From Candidatus Gastranaerophilales bacterium (GTDB taxonomy: Bacteria > Cyanobacteriota > Vampirovibrionia > Gastranaerophilales > Gastranaerophilaceae): a DNA stretch of 64,000 nucleotides. The position numbers and the translations under genes are program-made. The stretch is taken from positions 62,001-126,000 of the forward strand of contig CALVAN010000004.1 of the NCBI GenBank assembly GCA_944325555.1, read 5' to 3'. Positions 1-9,259 of the stretch are shown here, piece after piece. The stretch's first letter is position 1. Each line of letters begins with the position of its first letter. The notes below the pieces were generated by a model that searched no databases, was not told the origin of the DNA, and saw only the letters and a program-made list of their open reading frames with translations.

Positions 1-19
1 AATTTTGAAATTGTAATAA

Positions 20-50
20 AAAAGACTGTCGTTTAACGGGACAGTCTTTT
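20..50. terminator. Intrinsic terminator
   Basis: An 11-bp perfect stem (20-30 with 40-50) around a 9-nt loop, with A-rich and T-rich flanks, so it can work in both directions. It separates fixC from whatever lies upstream of the window. Confidence 0.8.
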
Positions 51-123
51 TGCATTTGCTTTTAACTCATTCTAATATAAAGATTAATTTTCAACCCTAA
101 ACTCTTTTACGACAAACGGTTTA

Positions 124-153
124 TTGCGGTGAAGCCGGAATTAATAGTATAAT
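124..153 (+). promoter_or_regulatory. Possible fixC promoter
   Basis: A perfect TATAAT lies at 148-153. The -35 match (TTGCGG at 124-129, 18-bp spacer) is weak. It would give a leader of about 25 nt holding an AGGGGG ribosome site before the ATG at 184. Confidence 0.45.
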
Positions 154-183
154 TAATTAGACTCAGGGGGCTTTATACGAAAT

Positions 184-1488
184 ATGACCGAAGAAAATAA
201 ACAGAATAAAACAGATGTTATAGTTGTTGGTGCAGGACCTGCAGGTGTCAGTGCCGCTGTTACTGTTGCACGCAGCGGTAAAAAAGTTGTACTGGTGGAA
301 AGAGGAAATTATGCCGGTGCAAAAAATATGTACGGTGGTGTTATATATTCTCACGCTGCTGCTGAAATTTTCCCAAATTACAAAGAAGCCCCTATAGAAA
401 GATTTGTTTCAAAACACAGTTACGTGCTTTTGTCGGAACAAGATTCCACCACAATATCTTATAAAAACCCGTCGCATAACGAAAATGCTTTTGTTATAAC
501 ACGTGCAAACTGGGATAAGTGGTGTGTTGAACAGGCAATAAATGAGGGTGTTTATTATGCACCCAACACTCTTGTTAAAGAGTTAATTGTAAAAGACGGC
601 AAAGTTATCGGCATAAGAACCGACGTGGAAGAATATTATGCGGAGGTGGTGATTATTGCGGACGGCGTAAACTCATTGCTCGCAAGACAGCTTGGTCTTA
701 GAAAAGACATGAGGCCTAAAGATGTCTTTCTCGGTGTAAAAGAGGTTATTAAGCTTCCGTCAGAAGTTATTGAGCAGCGCTTCGGTTTGACAAACCATGC
801 GGGTTGCGCAATGGAGCTTGTCGGGGAGCCTTTTAACAATATGTTTGCAATGGGAATTATTTACACAAACAAGGATTCCGTTGCCGTAGGGCTTGGCGTC
901 GGGCTGGATGATTTAAAGAATCATAAGGTTAAACCGTATGAACTTTTGGAAAAGATGAAAACCCACCCGTTTGTTGCTGATATTATAGAGGGCGGAGAGC
1001 TTTTGGAATATTCCGCTCACCTGATTCCGGAAGGCGGCTATAACAGGCTGCCTCAATTATACACTGACGGTGCAATGGTTACGGGTGATGCTGCAATGCT
1101 TGTTAACAACGTTCATTTTGAAGGAACGAATTTTGCTATGATAAGCGGAAAATATGCCGGTGAAACGGCTCTTGAGGCTTTTGAAAAAGCTGATTTTTCT
1201 AAAAATCAGCTGTGCCTGTATAAGAAAAAACTGGACAACAGTTTTATTTTAAAAGATTTGAAAACTTACAAGGATGTTGTAAAAACAATTACCGGAAGGT
1301 CAAATTCCATTGGTTATTATTCTAAAAAAGTTAATGAATTTTTTGGAATATTTACAACCGCCGACGGAGTTGAGAAAAAAGGTAAATTCCAGAAATTTAC
1401 AAAACACTTTTTTACAAAACGCAGTCTTGCGGAACTTTTTAAAGACGGTTTCGCCGGTATAAAAGTTATGTTTGATATATTGAAATAA
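184..1488 (+). CDS. fixC: FixC-like flavoprotein-quinone oxidoreductase
   Basis: This 434-residue flavoprotein passes electrons from an electron transfer flavoprotein (FixAB type) towards quinone. An N-terminal FAD-binding Rossmann motif (VVVGAGPAGVSAA, about residues 14-26) and a second nucleotide contact (GAMVTGDAAMLVNN, about residue 295) are visible. The length fits FixC (about 430). FixX follows after 16 bp, so the two are one operon. fixA and fixB are not in the window, and a terminator stands just upstream, so they must be elsewhere. In FixABCX systems NADH oxidation is bifurcated to quinone and ferredoxin; whether that happens here depends on FixAB being present. A general geranylgeranyl-reductase-type FAD enzyme is the main alternative, made unlikely by the adjacent FixX. 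Confidence 0.85.
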   Translation: MTEENKQNKTDVIVVGAGPAGVSAAVTVARSGKKVVLVERGNYAGAKNMYGGVIYSHAAAEIFPNYKEAPIERFVSKHSYVLLSEQDSTTISYKNPSHNENAFVITRANWDKWCVEQAINEGVYYAPNTLVKELIVKDGKVIGIRTDVEEYYAEVVIIADGVNSLLARQLGLRKDMRPKDVFLGVKEVIKLPSEVIEQRFGLTNHAGCAMELVGEPFNNMFAMGIIYTNKDSVAVGLGVGLDDLKNHKVKPYELLEKMKTHPFVADIIEGGELLEYSAHLIPEGGYNRLPQLYTDGAMVTGDAAMLVNNVHFEGTNFAMISGKYAGETALEAFEKADFSKNQLCLYKKKLDNSFILKDLKTYKDVVKTITGRSNSIGYYSKKVNEFFGIFTTADGVEKKGKFQKFTKHFFTKRSLAELFKDGFAGIKVMFDILK

Positions 1489-1504
1489 TGCTCGGATAAC
1501 AGAT

Positions 1505-1792
1505 ATGAACGAAAAAATTCCTGAAAAAATTGAAGACAAACTCTTTAGCGTCAAGTATAGAACTGACTCGCAGTGCCATTTGAAGCCTGACCAATCAAAA
1601 TGCTTGCAATGTCTTGAAAAAACCTGTACAATAGTATGTCCGGCGAATGTTTACTGCTATAATGAAACAGAAAAAAAACTCACCGTAAGTTACGAAAAAT
1701 GTTTGGAATGCGGTGCCTGCAGAGTAGCCTGTAAACATATTGATTGGACTTACCCTAAAAGCGGCAAGGGCGTTCAATTTAAAAAATCATAA
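1505..1792 (+). CDS. fixX: FixX-like ferredoxin
   Basis: A 95-residue iron-sulfur protein, the partner of FixC. It has two cysteine groups, CLQCLEKTCTIVCP and CLECGACRVACKH, enough for at least one 4Fe-4S cluster and typical of the FixX family in size (about 95-100). In the family it docks on FixC and relays electrons to quinone. It starts 16 bp after fixC, so translation and transcription are probably coupled. The start ATG at 1505 gives the expected length. Confidence 0.85.
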   Translation: MNEKIPEKIEDKLFSVKYRTDSQCHLKPDQSKCLQCLEKTCTIVCPANVYCYNETEKKLTVSYEKCLECGACRVACKHIDWTYPKSGKGVQFKKS

Positions 1793-1820
1793 GTTTTCAA
1801 AAAATTAAAAGGAGAGAGGT

Positions 1821-2213
1821 ATGAAAGAAGAATACAGCCACAACTACCGCAGATGGTACGACAAAGACCCGATTTTATCAAAATCCATGAGTACTCTGGA
1901 AAAATCAGACGACGAAACGCAGATTAAAGTTGCGTTGAATGTTATTAAAATTATTATCGAACACAACATTGCGGAACATACATACACGGGTGTTGAAGAT
2001 ATGATGACCGCAGTAGAAGACGGTCTTGTGGAAAAGGGCAAAAGCAGATGGTATGATCTTGATACAACCGTAAGAACCGCTATTAATATGCTTGAGAACA
2101 GCCCTCTTCCCGTGCAAAAAGCCGTTGCCAAAGAAATGGCAAAGATGGTTGTGGACAAAATTAAAGAAGATAAAGACGAACAAGACGACGACGAAACAGA
2201 AGAAAACGAATAA
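1821..2213 (+). CDS. Small acidic hypothetical protein
   Basis: A 130-residue protein I do not recognise. It opens with charged aromatic residues (NYRRWYDKDP), has a helical middle (ALNVIKIIIEHNI) and ends in a very acidic tail (KEDKDEQDDDETEENE). It has no signal peptide or membrane segment, so it is probably cytoplasmic. A strong ribosome site (AAAGGAGAGAGG) precedes the ATG. It lies 28 bp after fixX and 26 bp before recJ in the same direction, so it may share their transcript. Confidence 0.75.
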   Translation: MKEEYSHNYRRWYDKDPILSKSMSTLEKSDDETQIKVALNVIKIIIEHNIAEHTYTGVEDMMTAVEDGLVEKGKSRWYDLDTTVRTAINMLENSPLPVQKAVAKEMAKMVVDKIKEDKDEQDDDETEENE

Positions 2214-2239
2214 TTCGTTTTTGATACTTATATTACAAA

Positions 2240-4609
2240 ATGGAAAAAATCTGGAAAACAAAAGAACTTGTTGAACCCTCAGAGGATTTGATTCAGGCTG
2301 CGGGGAACAAACTCCTTGCGCAGCTGCTTGTACAAAGGGGCATGGATACCGTAAAAAAAATACGGGATTTTTTGCAGCCCTCGCAGATGAAAATAACCTC
2401 TCCTTTTGCTTTTACGGATATGGAAAAATCCGTAGACAGGATTTTTGATGCCATAGAAAAGCAAGAAAAAATTATTGTTTACGGCGACTTTGACGCAGAT
2501 GGCGTTACATCATCTTCTCTCCTTTACAAAACTCTGCGTCATTTAAACGCAAATGTTGAATTTTATATTCCCAACAGAGAAAACGAAAACCACGGGCTAA
2601 ACTCAAAAGCTCTTGTAAAACTGATAGCAAAACATAAAGCAAAGTTGATAATCACGGTTGATTGCGGGGTCAGCGATGTTGAACAGGTAAATTTTGCCAA
2701 CGGGTTTAAGGTTGACGTAATCATTACCGACCACCACGAGGCTCCCGAAATTTTGCCCGAGGCTTTTGCCATTATAAACCCCAAAGCATTTAATTCTTTG
2801 AAAAAAGATTTGACCGTGGAAGAAATCGAGGCTTTGAATCAGCTTGCGGGTGTGGGTGTTGCGTTTAAATTGGCGTGTGCTTTGCTTGAAAAAAAAGAAG
2901 ATTATGACTTTGCAAACGAGCTTTTGCCGCTGGTGGCTGTCGGTACGATTGCGGATGTTGTGCCCTTGCTTTATGAAAACCGCTCATTTGTGGAAGCCGG
3001 CTTAAAGCTTATAGAGCAGGGGGCGCATTACGGGTTGTCACAACTTTTGAGTGTCGGCGGGTATGATGTACAAAACGGTTTGACTTCGGAAAATATTGCT
3101 TTTGGCGTTGCCCCCAGAATCAATGCCGCAGGACGTCTTGATACGGTAGACAATGCCGTAAAACTCTTGATTTCCGATAACAAGGCAGAAATAGACCTTT
3201 GTGCGCAGGAGCTTGATAATTTAAACCGCATTCGTCAGGATTTGTGCGACAACATGTATGAAGAAGCGCTGGAAATGCTTCAAAATGAACCGCCGCAGGA
3301 AAGCATTATACTTTACAAAGAGGGCTGGCATATCGGCATAATCGGTATTGTCGCTTCAAAACTTGTTGAAAAATTCTATAAGCCCGTATTTTTGATGACA
3401 AAAGACGAAAACACAGGTTTTATCAGATGTTCTTCAAGAAGCATCCCGGAAATTCATATCCGTGACGCTATTGCACAAAACGAAAACCTTCTGGAATATT
3501 TCGGCGGACACTCACAGGCTGCGGGGCTTGTGTTTGACCCTAAAAAATCCTCTTTTGAAACGGTTAAACATGCATTAAACGAAGCCGTAAAACTTCAGCT
3601 TGACGGAAGAAAGCTCATTCCTTCAATCGAAGCGGATTTGGAACTTGATTCTTCGTTTATTTCGGTAGATTTGATTGATACTCTCTCAAAGCTTGAACCT
3701 TTTGGGGAAGGCAACAAGGCACCTTTGTTTATTACAAGAAATCTTATTTTAAACAATGTCCGTACTATGGGGCAGAAAAATAATCACCTCAAAATATTTT
3801 GCGAAAATGAACAGAACAAACCTTTTGAGTGTGTGTATTGGAATCACTGTGAGTTAAACATTCCGCAGGGCAAAACTTTTGATGTTGTTTTTTATCCGAA
3901 GCTTAATGTCTTTAACGGGATTACGACGATTCAGCTTGATGTTCAGGATATAAAATCAGAGTTTGAGATAAAACAAACAAAAACTGATTTTAAATTTTAT
4001 GACCACCGTAAAAAAACAGATATTTTCAGGCAAATTTGCGACTACCTGAACACTACAAAAGTGCCGACAGAGGTGTTTGCGCAAAACAAAAGCGTATGTG
4101 AAAATTTGAAACACTATAACGAGATATTTTCTCTTGTTCGCAGCAGAAAAAATCTCTCGCCCTGCTCTCAGGTTATGTTTTTTGATTATCCCGCAAGCGA
4201 ATCCGTTATGAGTGAAATTATCAAAAAAACCGGTGCAAAGGTTTTGCATTTTATGAATTACAACAACCAAAATATCGAGCCTCAGGAGTTAATAAAAAAT
4301 ATCTCCGGCATGTTGAAGTATGTTTCAAATGCCAAAAACGGAGAGGTTGTTCTTTCTGATATAGCTGATTTTCTCGGGATTTCCGACGAGGTTACGGAAC
4401 TTTGTTTTGATATGCTCGAGTCACTCGGTATGTTCGAAATAGAGAGCAAAAACGTTAATACATACAAGATAGTATTTTTACATCCCGTTGAGTATTCCAA
4501 AGTACAGGAGAGTGAAATGTTTGAGGAGTTGCAAAACGAGCTGCAAAAGATTTATGACTATCGCAGCAAACTTTTGACAATGCCGCTTGAAGAGCTTGTG
4601 ATTGCTTGA
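2240..4609 (+). CDS. recJ: Single-strand DNA exonuclease RecJ
   Basis: RecJ degrades single-stranded DNA 5' to 3' in recombination and mismatch repair. The DHH phosphoesterase core is clear: motif DFDADG at 83-88 and TDHHEAP with DHH at 164-166, then the DHHA1 motif FGGHSQAAGL near residue 420. At 789 residues it is the long form like Bacillus RecJ, not the 577-residue E. coli form. The extra C-terminus (about 560-789) ends in what looks like a winged-helix segment. The start ATG has no good Shine-Dalgarno site. Confidence 0.93.
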   Translation: MEKIWKTKELVEPSEDLIQAAGNKLLAQLLVQRGMDTVKKIRDFLQPSQMKITSPFAFTDMEKSVDRIFDAIEKQEKIIVYGDFDADGVTSSSLLYKTLRHLNANVEFYIPNRENENHGLNSKALVKLIAKHKAKLIITVDCGVSDVEQVNFANGFKVDVIITDHHEAPEILPEAFAIINPKAFNSLKKDLTVEEIEALNQLAGVGVAFKLACALLEKKEDYDFANELLPLVAVGTIADVVPLLYENRSFVEAGLKLIEQGAHYGLSQLLSVGGYDVQNGLTSENIAFGVAPRINAAGRLDTVDNAVKLLISDNKAEIDLCAQELDNLNRIRQDLCDNMYEEALEMLQNEPPQESIILYKEGWHIGIIGIVASKLVEKFYKPVFLMTKDENTGFIRCSSRSIPEIHIRDAIAQNENLLEYFGGHSQAAGLVFDPKKSSFETVKHALNEAVKLQLDGRKLIPSIEADLELDSSFISVDLIDTLSKLEPFGEGNKAPLFITRNLILNNVRTMGQKNNHLKIFCENEQNKPFECVYWNHCELNIPQGKTFDVVFYPKLNVFNGITTIQLDVQDIKSEFEIKQTKTDFKFYDHRKKTDIFRQICDYLNTTKVPTEVFAQNKSVCENLKHYNEIFSLVRSRKNLSPCSQVMFFDYPASESVMSEIIKKTGAKVLHFMNYNNQNIEPQELIKNISGMLKYVSNAKNGEVVLSDIADFLGISDEVTELCFDMLESLGMFEIESKNVNTYKIVFLHPVEYSKVQESEMFEELQNELQKIYDYRSKLLTMPLEELVIA

Positions 4610-4640
4610 TTTTGACGTAAAGTTAGCTTTGTTTAATATT

Positions 4641-6140
4641 CTAACAATATTTTTTAACGGTTTTATCCAGCAAAGCAACAAAGGTGTCTTCGTAATGCTT
4701 GCAGTTTTCCTGTGATTTTGCTTCGAACCTGAGTGTAAAAACGGGTTCCGTGTTGCTTTGTCTAATCATTGCGAATCCGTCTTCAAGGATGATTCTCATA
4801 CCGTCCAGCGTGATAATATCTTTTATTTTTGTACCGAACAAATCGGGATTTTCTGCAACCGCTTTTTGCATGTCTTCAAGAACAACCTTTTTAAAATCGT
4901 TGGGGCAGCGGAATCTTACCTCTTTTGAAGTGCAAACGCCGTCAAAAGGTTTTAAAAGGTCTTCTATTTTAAATTCCGGATTTTGGAGTTTTTGTTTTGC
5001 AATAATTTCGATAATTCTGCAGCCCGCATAAATAGCATCGTCAAAACCGTAATATCTGTCTTTAAAGAAGGTATGACCTGACATTTCACCTGCAAGTATT
5101 GCATTTGTTTCCTTCATTTTTGATTTGATATAACCGTGACCTGTTTTGGTCATAATGGCTTTGCCGCCCATATTATCGATTGTGTCATACAACACCTGAG
5201 AGCATTTAACCTCGGATACAACAACAGGGTGTTCTCCTCTGCGAGCAAGGGGTTCAATGATGTCTTGAGCATAAATTAAAAGCAGCTTGTCACCTGTTAA
5301 GGCATTGCCTTTTGAATCAATAACACCGATTCTGTCGGAATCTCCGTCAAAAGCAATACCTACATCTGCTTTTTCTTCAACAACTTTCTTTTTGAGGGTT
5401 TCCAGCGTTTTTTCGTCGCTCGGATTTGGGTGATGATTGGGGAAAGTTCCGTCGGGTTCGCTGAAGAGTTCCACAACCTCACAGCCTAAATCTCTGTACA
5501 GTTGCGGGGCAACAACACCTGCCGTGGCGTTGCCGCAGTCTGTTACAACTTTTATACCTCTGCCGATTGAGGCAAATTTGTTAACAATGTTTTCGCTGTA
5601 TTGCTCTATTATGTCGTATTTTCTTACAATGCCGTGTCTGTTAGAGGTGTCACGTATGTTAACCTCTTCCATGGCAAAAGCTTTAACTTCTTTAATTTGT
5701 TCTTCAGTTAAAGAGGCTTTATTAAATGTCATTTTTAATCCGTTATATTCACTCGGGTTGTGGCTGGCTGTTACAATCAAGGCGCCGTTAACTTTGCCGA
5801 CGCTGATAACGGTTTCGGGAATTTGGGCAAACTCTGAATAATACCCAAGCGGTGTCGGTACCATACCAATATTGAGTACACAGGCACCTGTTGAGGTTAC
5901 ACCTTTTATCAAAGCATTTGTAAGGGATTCCGAATGTGTCCTTGCATCTTGCGCAACACTTACCCAGATATCTTTTGCGGTAATTTGTTTGTCTTCAGGC
6001 AGATGTTTGTTTAAATTTTCTACGACAAATCTTACATAACCTCTGCCGGCAAAGTAGAACAGTTCTTCCGTTACATCTTCACCGTAAATACCTCTTATAT
6101 CATTTTTCCCAAATGCTCTAAAATCCAGTGTGTTTGTCAT
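4641..6140 (-). CDS. Phosphomannomutase/phosphoglucomutase
   Basis: An alpha-D-phosphohexomutase that interconverts hexose 1- and 6-phosphates for envelope sugar synthesis. It shows the four family motifs: the phosphoserine loop TASHNP (Ser about residue 126), the metal loop DGDSDRIG (about 260), the sugar loop GEMSGH (about 345) and a C-terminal phosphate loop (RQSNTEP). The frame can be extended to a TTG at 6158, but I chose the ATG at 6140 (499 residues) because CGAGG sits 6 nt before it. It converges on recJ with a 31-bp gap. Substrate preference (mannose or glucose) cannot be read from the motifs. Confidence 0.92.
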   Translation of the reverse strand: MTNTLDFRAFGKNDIRGIYGEDVTEELFYFAGRGYVRFVVENLNKHLPEDKQITAKDIWVSVAQDARTHSESLTNALIKGVTSTGACVLNIGMVPTPLGYYSEFAQIPETVISVGKVNGALIVTASHNPSEYNGLKMTFNKASLTEEQIKEVKAFAMEEVNIRDTSNRHGIVRKYDIIEQYSENIVNKFASIGRGIKVVTDCGNATAGVVAPQLYRDLGCEVVELFSEPDGTFPNHHPNPSDEKTLETLKKKVVEEKADVGIAFDGDSDRIGVIDSKGNALTGDKLLLIYAQDIIEPLARRGEHPVVVSEVKCSQVLYDTIDNMGGKAIMTKTGHGYIKSKMKETNAILAGEMSGHTFFKDRYYGFDDAIYAGCRIIEIIAKQKLQNPEFKIEDLLKPFDGVCTSKEVRFRCPNDFKKVVLEDMQKAVAENPDLFGTKIKDIITLDGMRIILEDGFAMIRQSNTEPVFTLRFEAKSQENCKHYEDTFVALLDKTVKKYC

Positions 6141-6234
6141 AATAGCCTCGTATTTCAATTTTTTTATATTATCTCACAAAAAGCTTTAAAGGTAAAATTT
6201 GCAATCTTTGCAGGAGCAAGTTAAAAGGTAATTT

Positions 6235-6243
6235 TGATATAAT
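6235..6243 (+). promoter_or_regulatory. Extended -10 promoter of sugar permease
   Basis: TGATATAAT is a perfect extended -10 (TG-N-TATAAT, hexamer 6238-6243). It ends 7 nt before the GTG at 6251, which would make the mRNA leaderless. Confidence 0.55.
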
Positions 6244-6250
6244 TGTGTTT

Positions 6251-7126
6251 GTGAAAAAATCAGTAAAAAATTTGTTAACGGAAAATTTTAAGATAAATAT
6301 GTTTGTTTTGCCTGCTTTGGCCGGCACATTGATATTTATTGTTATTCCCGTATTTTTTTCTTTTTATTTAAGTTTTTGCAAATGGGATTTGCTTTCTGAC
6401 ATTCAATTTGTGGGACTTAAAAATTATGCAACGCTTTTTTCTTCACCTGCTTTCGGGATAATTATAAAAAATACTATTGTTTTTGCACTGTCCACGGCTG
6501 TTATTGCAATAATCATTCCTTTGATTCTTGCAGCTGTGCTTAATAATAAAATAATGGGAACTGAATTTTTTAAAACGGCGTATTTTTTGCCGTTCATTAC
6601 GCCAATGATAGTTATAGCTATTGCTTGGGAGTGGATTTTTGACCCGAATAACGGGTTATTAAATTATGTTTTAAGAGCACATATTAACTGGCTGTATGAC
6701 ACAAAAACCGCAATGATTGCACTTATTATAGTTTCTGCCTGGAAACTTATAGGCTACAATATGGTAATTTTTCTTTCCGGTTTTTCTTCAATAAATTCGA
6801 ATATCTATGAAGCGTCAAAAATTGACGGTGCAAATGAAATACAAACTTTTTTTAAAATAACTCTGCCGCTTTTAAGCCCGACAATATTTTTTGTACTTGT
6901 AATAACGACTATTTCGTCATTTCAAGTTTTTGATTTAATTTATCTTATGACGCAGGGCGGGCCTATGGATTCGACAAATGTGCTTGTGTACTGGATATAC
7001 AAAAACGCTTTTGAATATTTTAATATAGGTGAAGCTTCGGCAGGAGCATATATTCTGTTTTTAATAATCCTGATTTTAACTGTTATTCAATGGACAACTC
7101 GTAAAAAATGGGTTTTTAACGAATAA
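6251..7126 (+). CDS. Sugar ABC transporter permease (MalF/UgpA type)
   Basis: A 291-residue inner membrane protein with about six transmembrane helices. The EAA loop that contacts the ABC ATPase is visible (EASKIDGANEIQTFFKITLP, about 190-210). The family imports sugars or glycerol phosphate. It stands alone: no second permease, binding protein or ATPase is nearby, so the partners must be encoded elsewhere. I prefer the GTG at 6251, 7 nt after a perfect -10, over the GTG at 6245; an ATG at 6299 is a further option. Its 3' end overlaps gmk by 11 bp on the opposite strand. Confidence 0.85.
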   Translation: MKKSVKNLLTENFKINMFVLPALAGTLIFIVIPVFFSFYLSFCKWDLLSDIQFVGLKNYATLFSSPAFGIIIKNTIVFALSTAVIAIIIPLILAAVLNNKIMGTEFFKTAYFLPFITPMIVIAIAWEWIFDPNNGLLNYVLRAHINWLYDTKTAMIALIIVSAWKLIGYNMVIFLSGFSSINSNIYEASKIDGANEIQTFFKITLPLLSPTIFFVLVITTISSFQVFDLIYLMTQGGPMDSTNVLVYWIYKNAFEYFNIGEASAGAYILFLIILILTVIQWTTRKKWVFNE

Positions 7127-7682
7127 CGGATTTAATAACTCTTTCCAGTTCGTCCAAAGCTCTGTCTAAATCATCGTTAACAATTGTGTAATCGTAATTT
7201 TTGGAGCATTCAATTTCTCTTTTTACTTCGTGCAAACGTCCCTGAATTGTTTCTTCATCCTCTGTGTTTCTGCCTCTCAGACGGTGTTCAAGCTCTTCTA
7301 TTGAAGGGGGCAGGATAAATATTAATACGGAATCGGGAAGTTTCTTCTTTATTTGCAGGGCGCCTTTTGTTTCTATTTCAAGAATCAGGTTTTTGCCTTT
7401 ATCAAGGTTTCTTTCAACCCACGCTTGTCTTGTGCCGTAATAGTTTCCGTTGAACTCTGCCCATTCCAAAAAGTCGCCGTTTTCAACTTCTTTTAAAAAT
7501 TCTTCTTTAGTAACAAAAAAATAGTTAACACCGTCGGCTTCTCCGGGGCGGGGGCTTCTTGTCGTTGCGGAAATAGAAACCTCAAGCTGCGGATTTTTTT
7601 CAAGCAGCTTTTTTAAAAGTGTCCCTTTTCCAACACCCGATGAACCCGATATTACAAATAATTTGCCTTTTTTAGTTTCCAT
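7116..7682 (-). CDS. gmk: Guanylate kinase
   Basis: Phosphorylates GMP to GDP with ATP in purine salvage and synthesis. It has the P-loop GSSGVGKGT at residues 13-21, the GMP-binding stretch TTRSPRPGE near 41-49 and the lid region RLRGRNTEDEE. At 188 residues it is slightly short for the family (about 205), ending soon after the last helix. It overlaps the convergent permease gene by 11 bp. It has its own near-consensus promoter at 7706-7734. Confidence 0.95.
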   Translation of the reverse strand: METKKGKLFVISGSSGVGKGTLLKKLLEKNPQLEVSISATTRSPRPGEADGVNYFFVTKEEFLKEVENGDFLEWAEFNGNYYGTRQAWVERNLDKGKNLILEIETKGALQIKKKLPDSVLIFILPPSIEELEHRLRGRNTEDEETIQGRLHEVKREIECSKNYDYTIVNDDLDRALDELERVIKSVIR

Positions 7683-7705
7683 TTTTGTTTACCGTATTGT
7701 TTCAA

Positions 7706-7734
7706 ATTATACATAAATATTTTTTACATAGCAA
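7706..7734 (-). promoter_or_regulatory. Promoter of gmk
   Basis: On the minus strand TTGCTA (7729-7734), a 17-bp spacer and a perfect TATAAT (7706-7711). It predicts a leader of about 17 nt before the gmk ATG. Confidence 0.7.
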
Positions 7735-7764
7735 AAAAAATTATTCCTGTTTTTTGTAGCGGGT

Positions 7765-9168
7765 ATGATAACCCCGATTTTAAAAAGTTATATATATTCA
7801 TACACAAATATTGAACCTTCGAAACGGATTCAAAATCCGACTCAGGCAGATAATACCGTGCTTGATTTAAACAAACTGCCCTCTTACAAATATCAAATAT
7901 CTTTTGGCTGCAGTGAAGAAGAAAAAATAAAAAAATATATAAAAAATAGAAAAAGAAGTCTTAACCGGCAGCATATCTCTTATAAAAATATAAATATGTA
8001 TAATATTAACAGGCTTGAGGGAATACAAGAAGGTATTGATGTTTTTAAAGGGCTTTCCATGCGGCAGATAAAATATCTTGCCCAGCACTCTACAGAATTT
8101 GTGCTTCAAAGAGGATGCCATAATATGTGCGCTCACTGCTATGCAAGTGCTATGCCGCCTTCTTATCAAAAAGCGCCCGATAAAATAAATAAAATAGATT
8201 TTGAAGACTTCGAAAAACTTTATTACGGTTTTCAAGAGTTAAATAAAAGGCTCGGTTTCAGTATTTTCAAAAATTCCAAAAACGAATATAACACATTATT
8301 TCACGATGCGGATTCTTCAACGATATTTTTGCAGGATAAAAACGGCAAAGTTTATGATTACCTTGATCTGGCAAAAATGGTAAACGAACTTACCGAAAAG
8401 GAAATTGTATTTGATACTGCCGGCTGGAATATACAAGATAAAAAAACACAGGAAAGAATGGAAAAACTGGTTGAAAAAGCCTTAAATTCCAATGAATATG
8501 ATTTTGTGGCATTTAATCTTTCTGCAAATCCTTTCCATGCGTTGAATCATCGTGCCTTGCAACATTTAAAGAACGGAAATTATGCACAATACAAAAAAAT
8601 TCGTGATATTTATACAACAAGAATGGCAAATGTATTGTTTACTTTTACTCCTTTAATAGAAAAAGAGAGAGTTCGTTTAATTGTCAGGGCGCTGCCTAAT
8701 GAAACAAAAAACGCAAACGGTTATCGTGAAGATGATTTGTTTATGTTGTACAGTGAAATATTTAATAAACTTTTCAAACTTTATAAACAGGACTATGAAA
8801 GCGGTGCGCACAAAGTTATAAAGGATAAAGATCAGATAGAAAAAAATATTGATTATCTTAATGAAGAATTAAAAAATATCGAGCAGGCATTGGGCATAAA
8901 CGGCAGGATGGCAGATCTTGTTACCGATAAAAAAATTTTTGCATACAAAAATACAAAAGCACGCACCTATAAAGATCCTCAAAAAGCGGTAAAAGGTTTT
9001 AAAGATGGTATCATTGACGTTAACGGCAAACTGTATATAACAAACTGGTATGAAAACTATCCAACCGATATACAGCTTAATTACAAGAATAAAGACAAAA
9101 AAACGGCTGACATAAGTCCATATCTTAATGAAAAGATGATTACTTCAGATATGCTGGATACTTTGTAA
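7765..9168 (+). CDS. Radical SAM protein of unknown role
   Basis: A 467-residue protein whose only clear motif is the radical SAM cluster site C118-x3-C122-x2-C125 (RGCHNMCAHCYA), which binds a 4Fe-4S cluster and S-adenosylmethionine. Downstream, alternating strands and helices fit a partial TIM barrel (EIVFDTAGW, DFVAFNLSAN, RVRLIVRALP). There is no obvious second cluster in the C-terminus. The first 110 residues are unusual and hold YQISFG at 43-48, a motif repeated in another small protein of this window. The gene is monocistronic, divergent from gmk, and has no clear Shine-Dalgarno site. Substrate and product are unknown. Confidence 0.7.
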   Translation: MITPILKSYIYSYTNIEPSKRIQNPTQADNTVLDLNKLPSYKYQISFGCSEEEKIKKYIKNRKRSLNRQHISYKNINMYNINRLEGIQEGIDVFKGLSMRQIKYLAQHSTEFVLQRGCHNMCAHCYASAMPPSYQKAPDKINKIDFEDFEKLYYGFQELNKRLGFSIFKNSKNEYNTLFHDADSSTIFLQDKNGKVYDYLDLAKMVNELTEKEIVFDTAGWNIQDKKTQERMEKLVEKALNSNEYDFVAFNLSANPFHALNHRALQHLKNGNYAQYKKIRDIYTTRMANVLFTFTPLIEKERVRLIVRALPNETKNANGYREDDLFMLYSEIFNKLFKLYKQDYESGAHKVIKDKDQIEKNIDYLNEELKNIEQALGINGRMADLVTDKKIFAYKNTKARTYKDPQKAVKGFKDGIIDVNGKLYITNWYENYPTDIQLNYKNKDKKTADISPYLNEKMITSDMLDTL

Positions 9169-9259
9169 CGAAATTGTAATAAAACGGTTAATTTTGTCAA
9201 AAATTAAATTGCAGATTACTTTACATGGGCAGAAGTGTAAGAAATAGGAGATTTTTATT

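Noticed and set aside
6141-6158. Upstream TTG start for the phosphohexomutase
   Set aside because: CGAGG lies between this TTG and the ATG at 6140, so the ATG is the better start.
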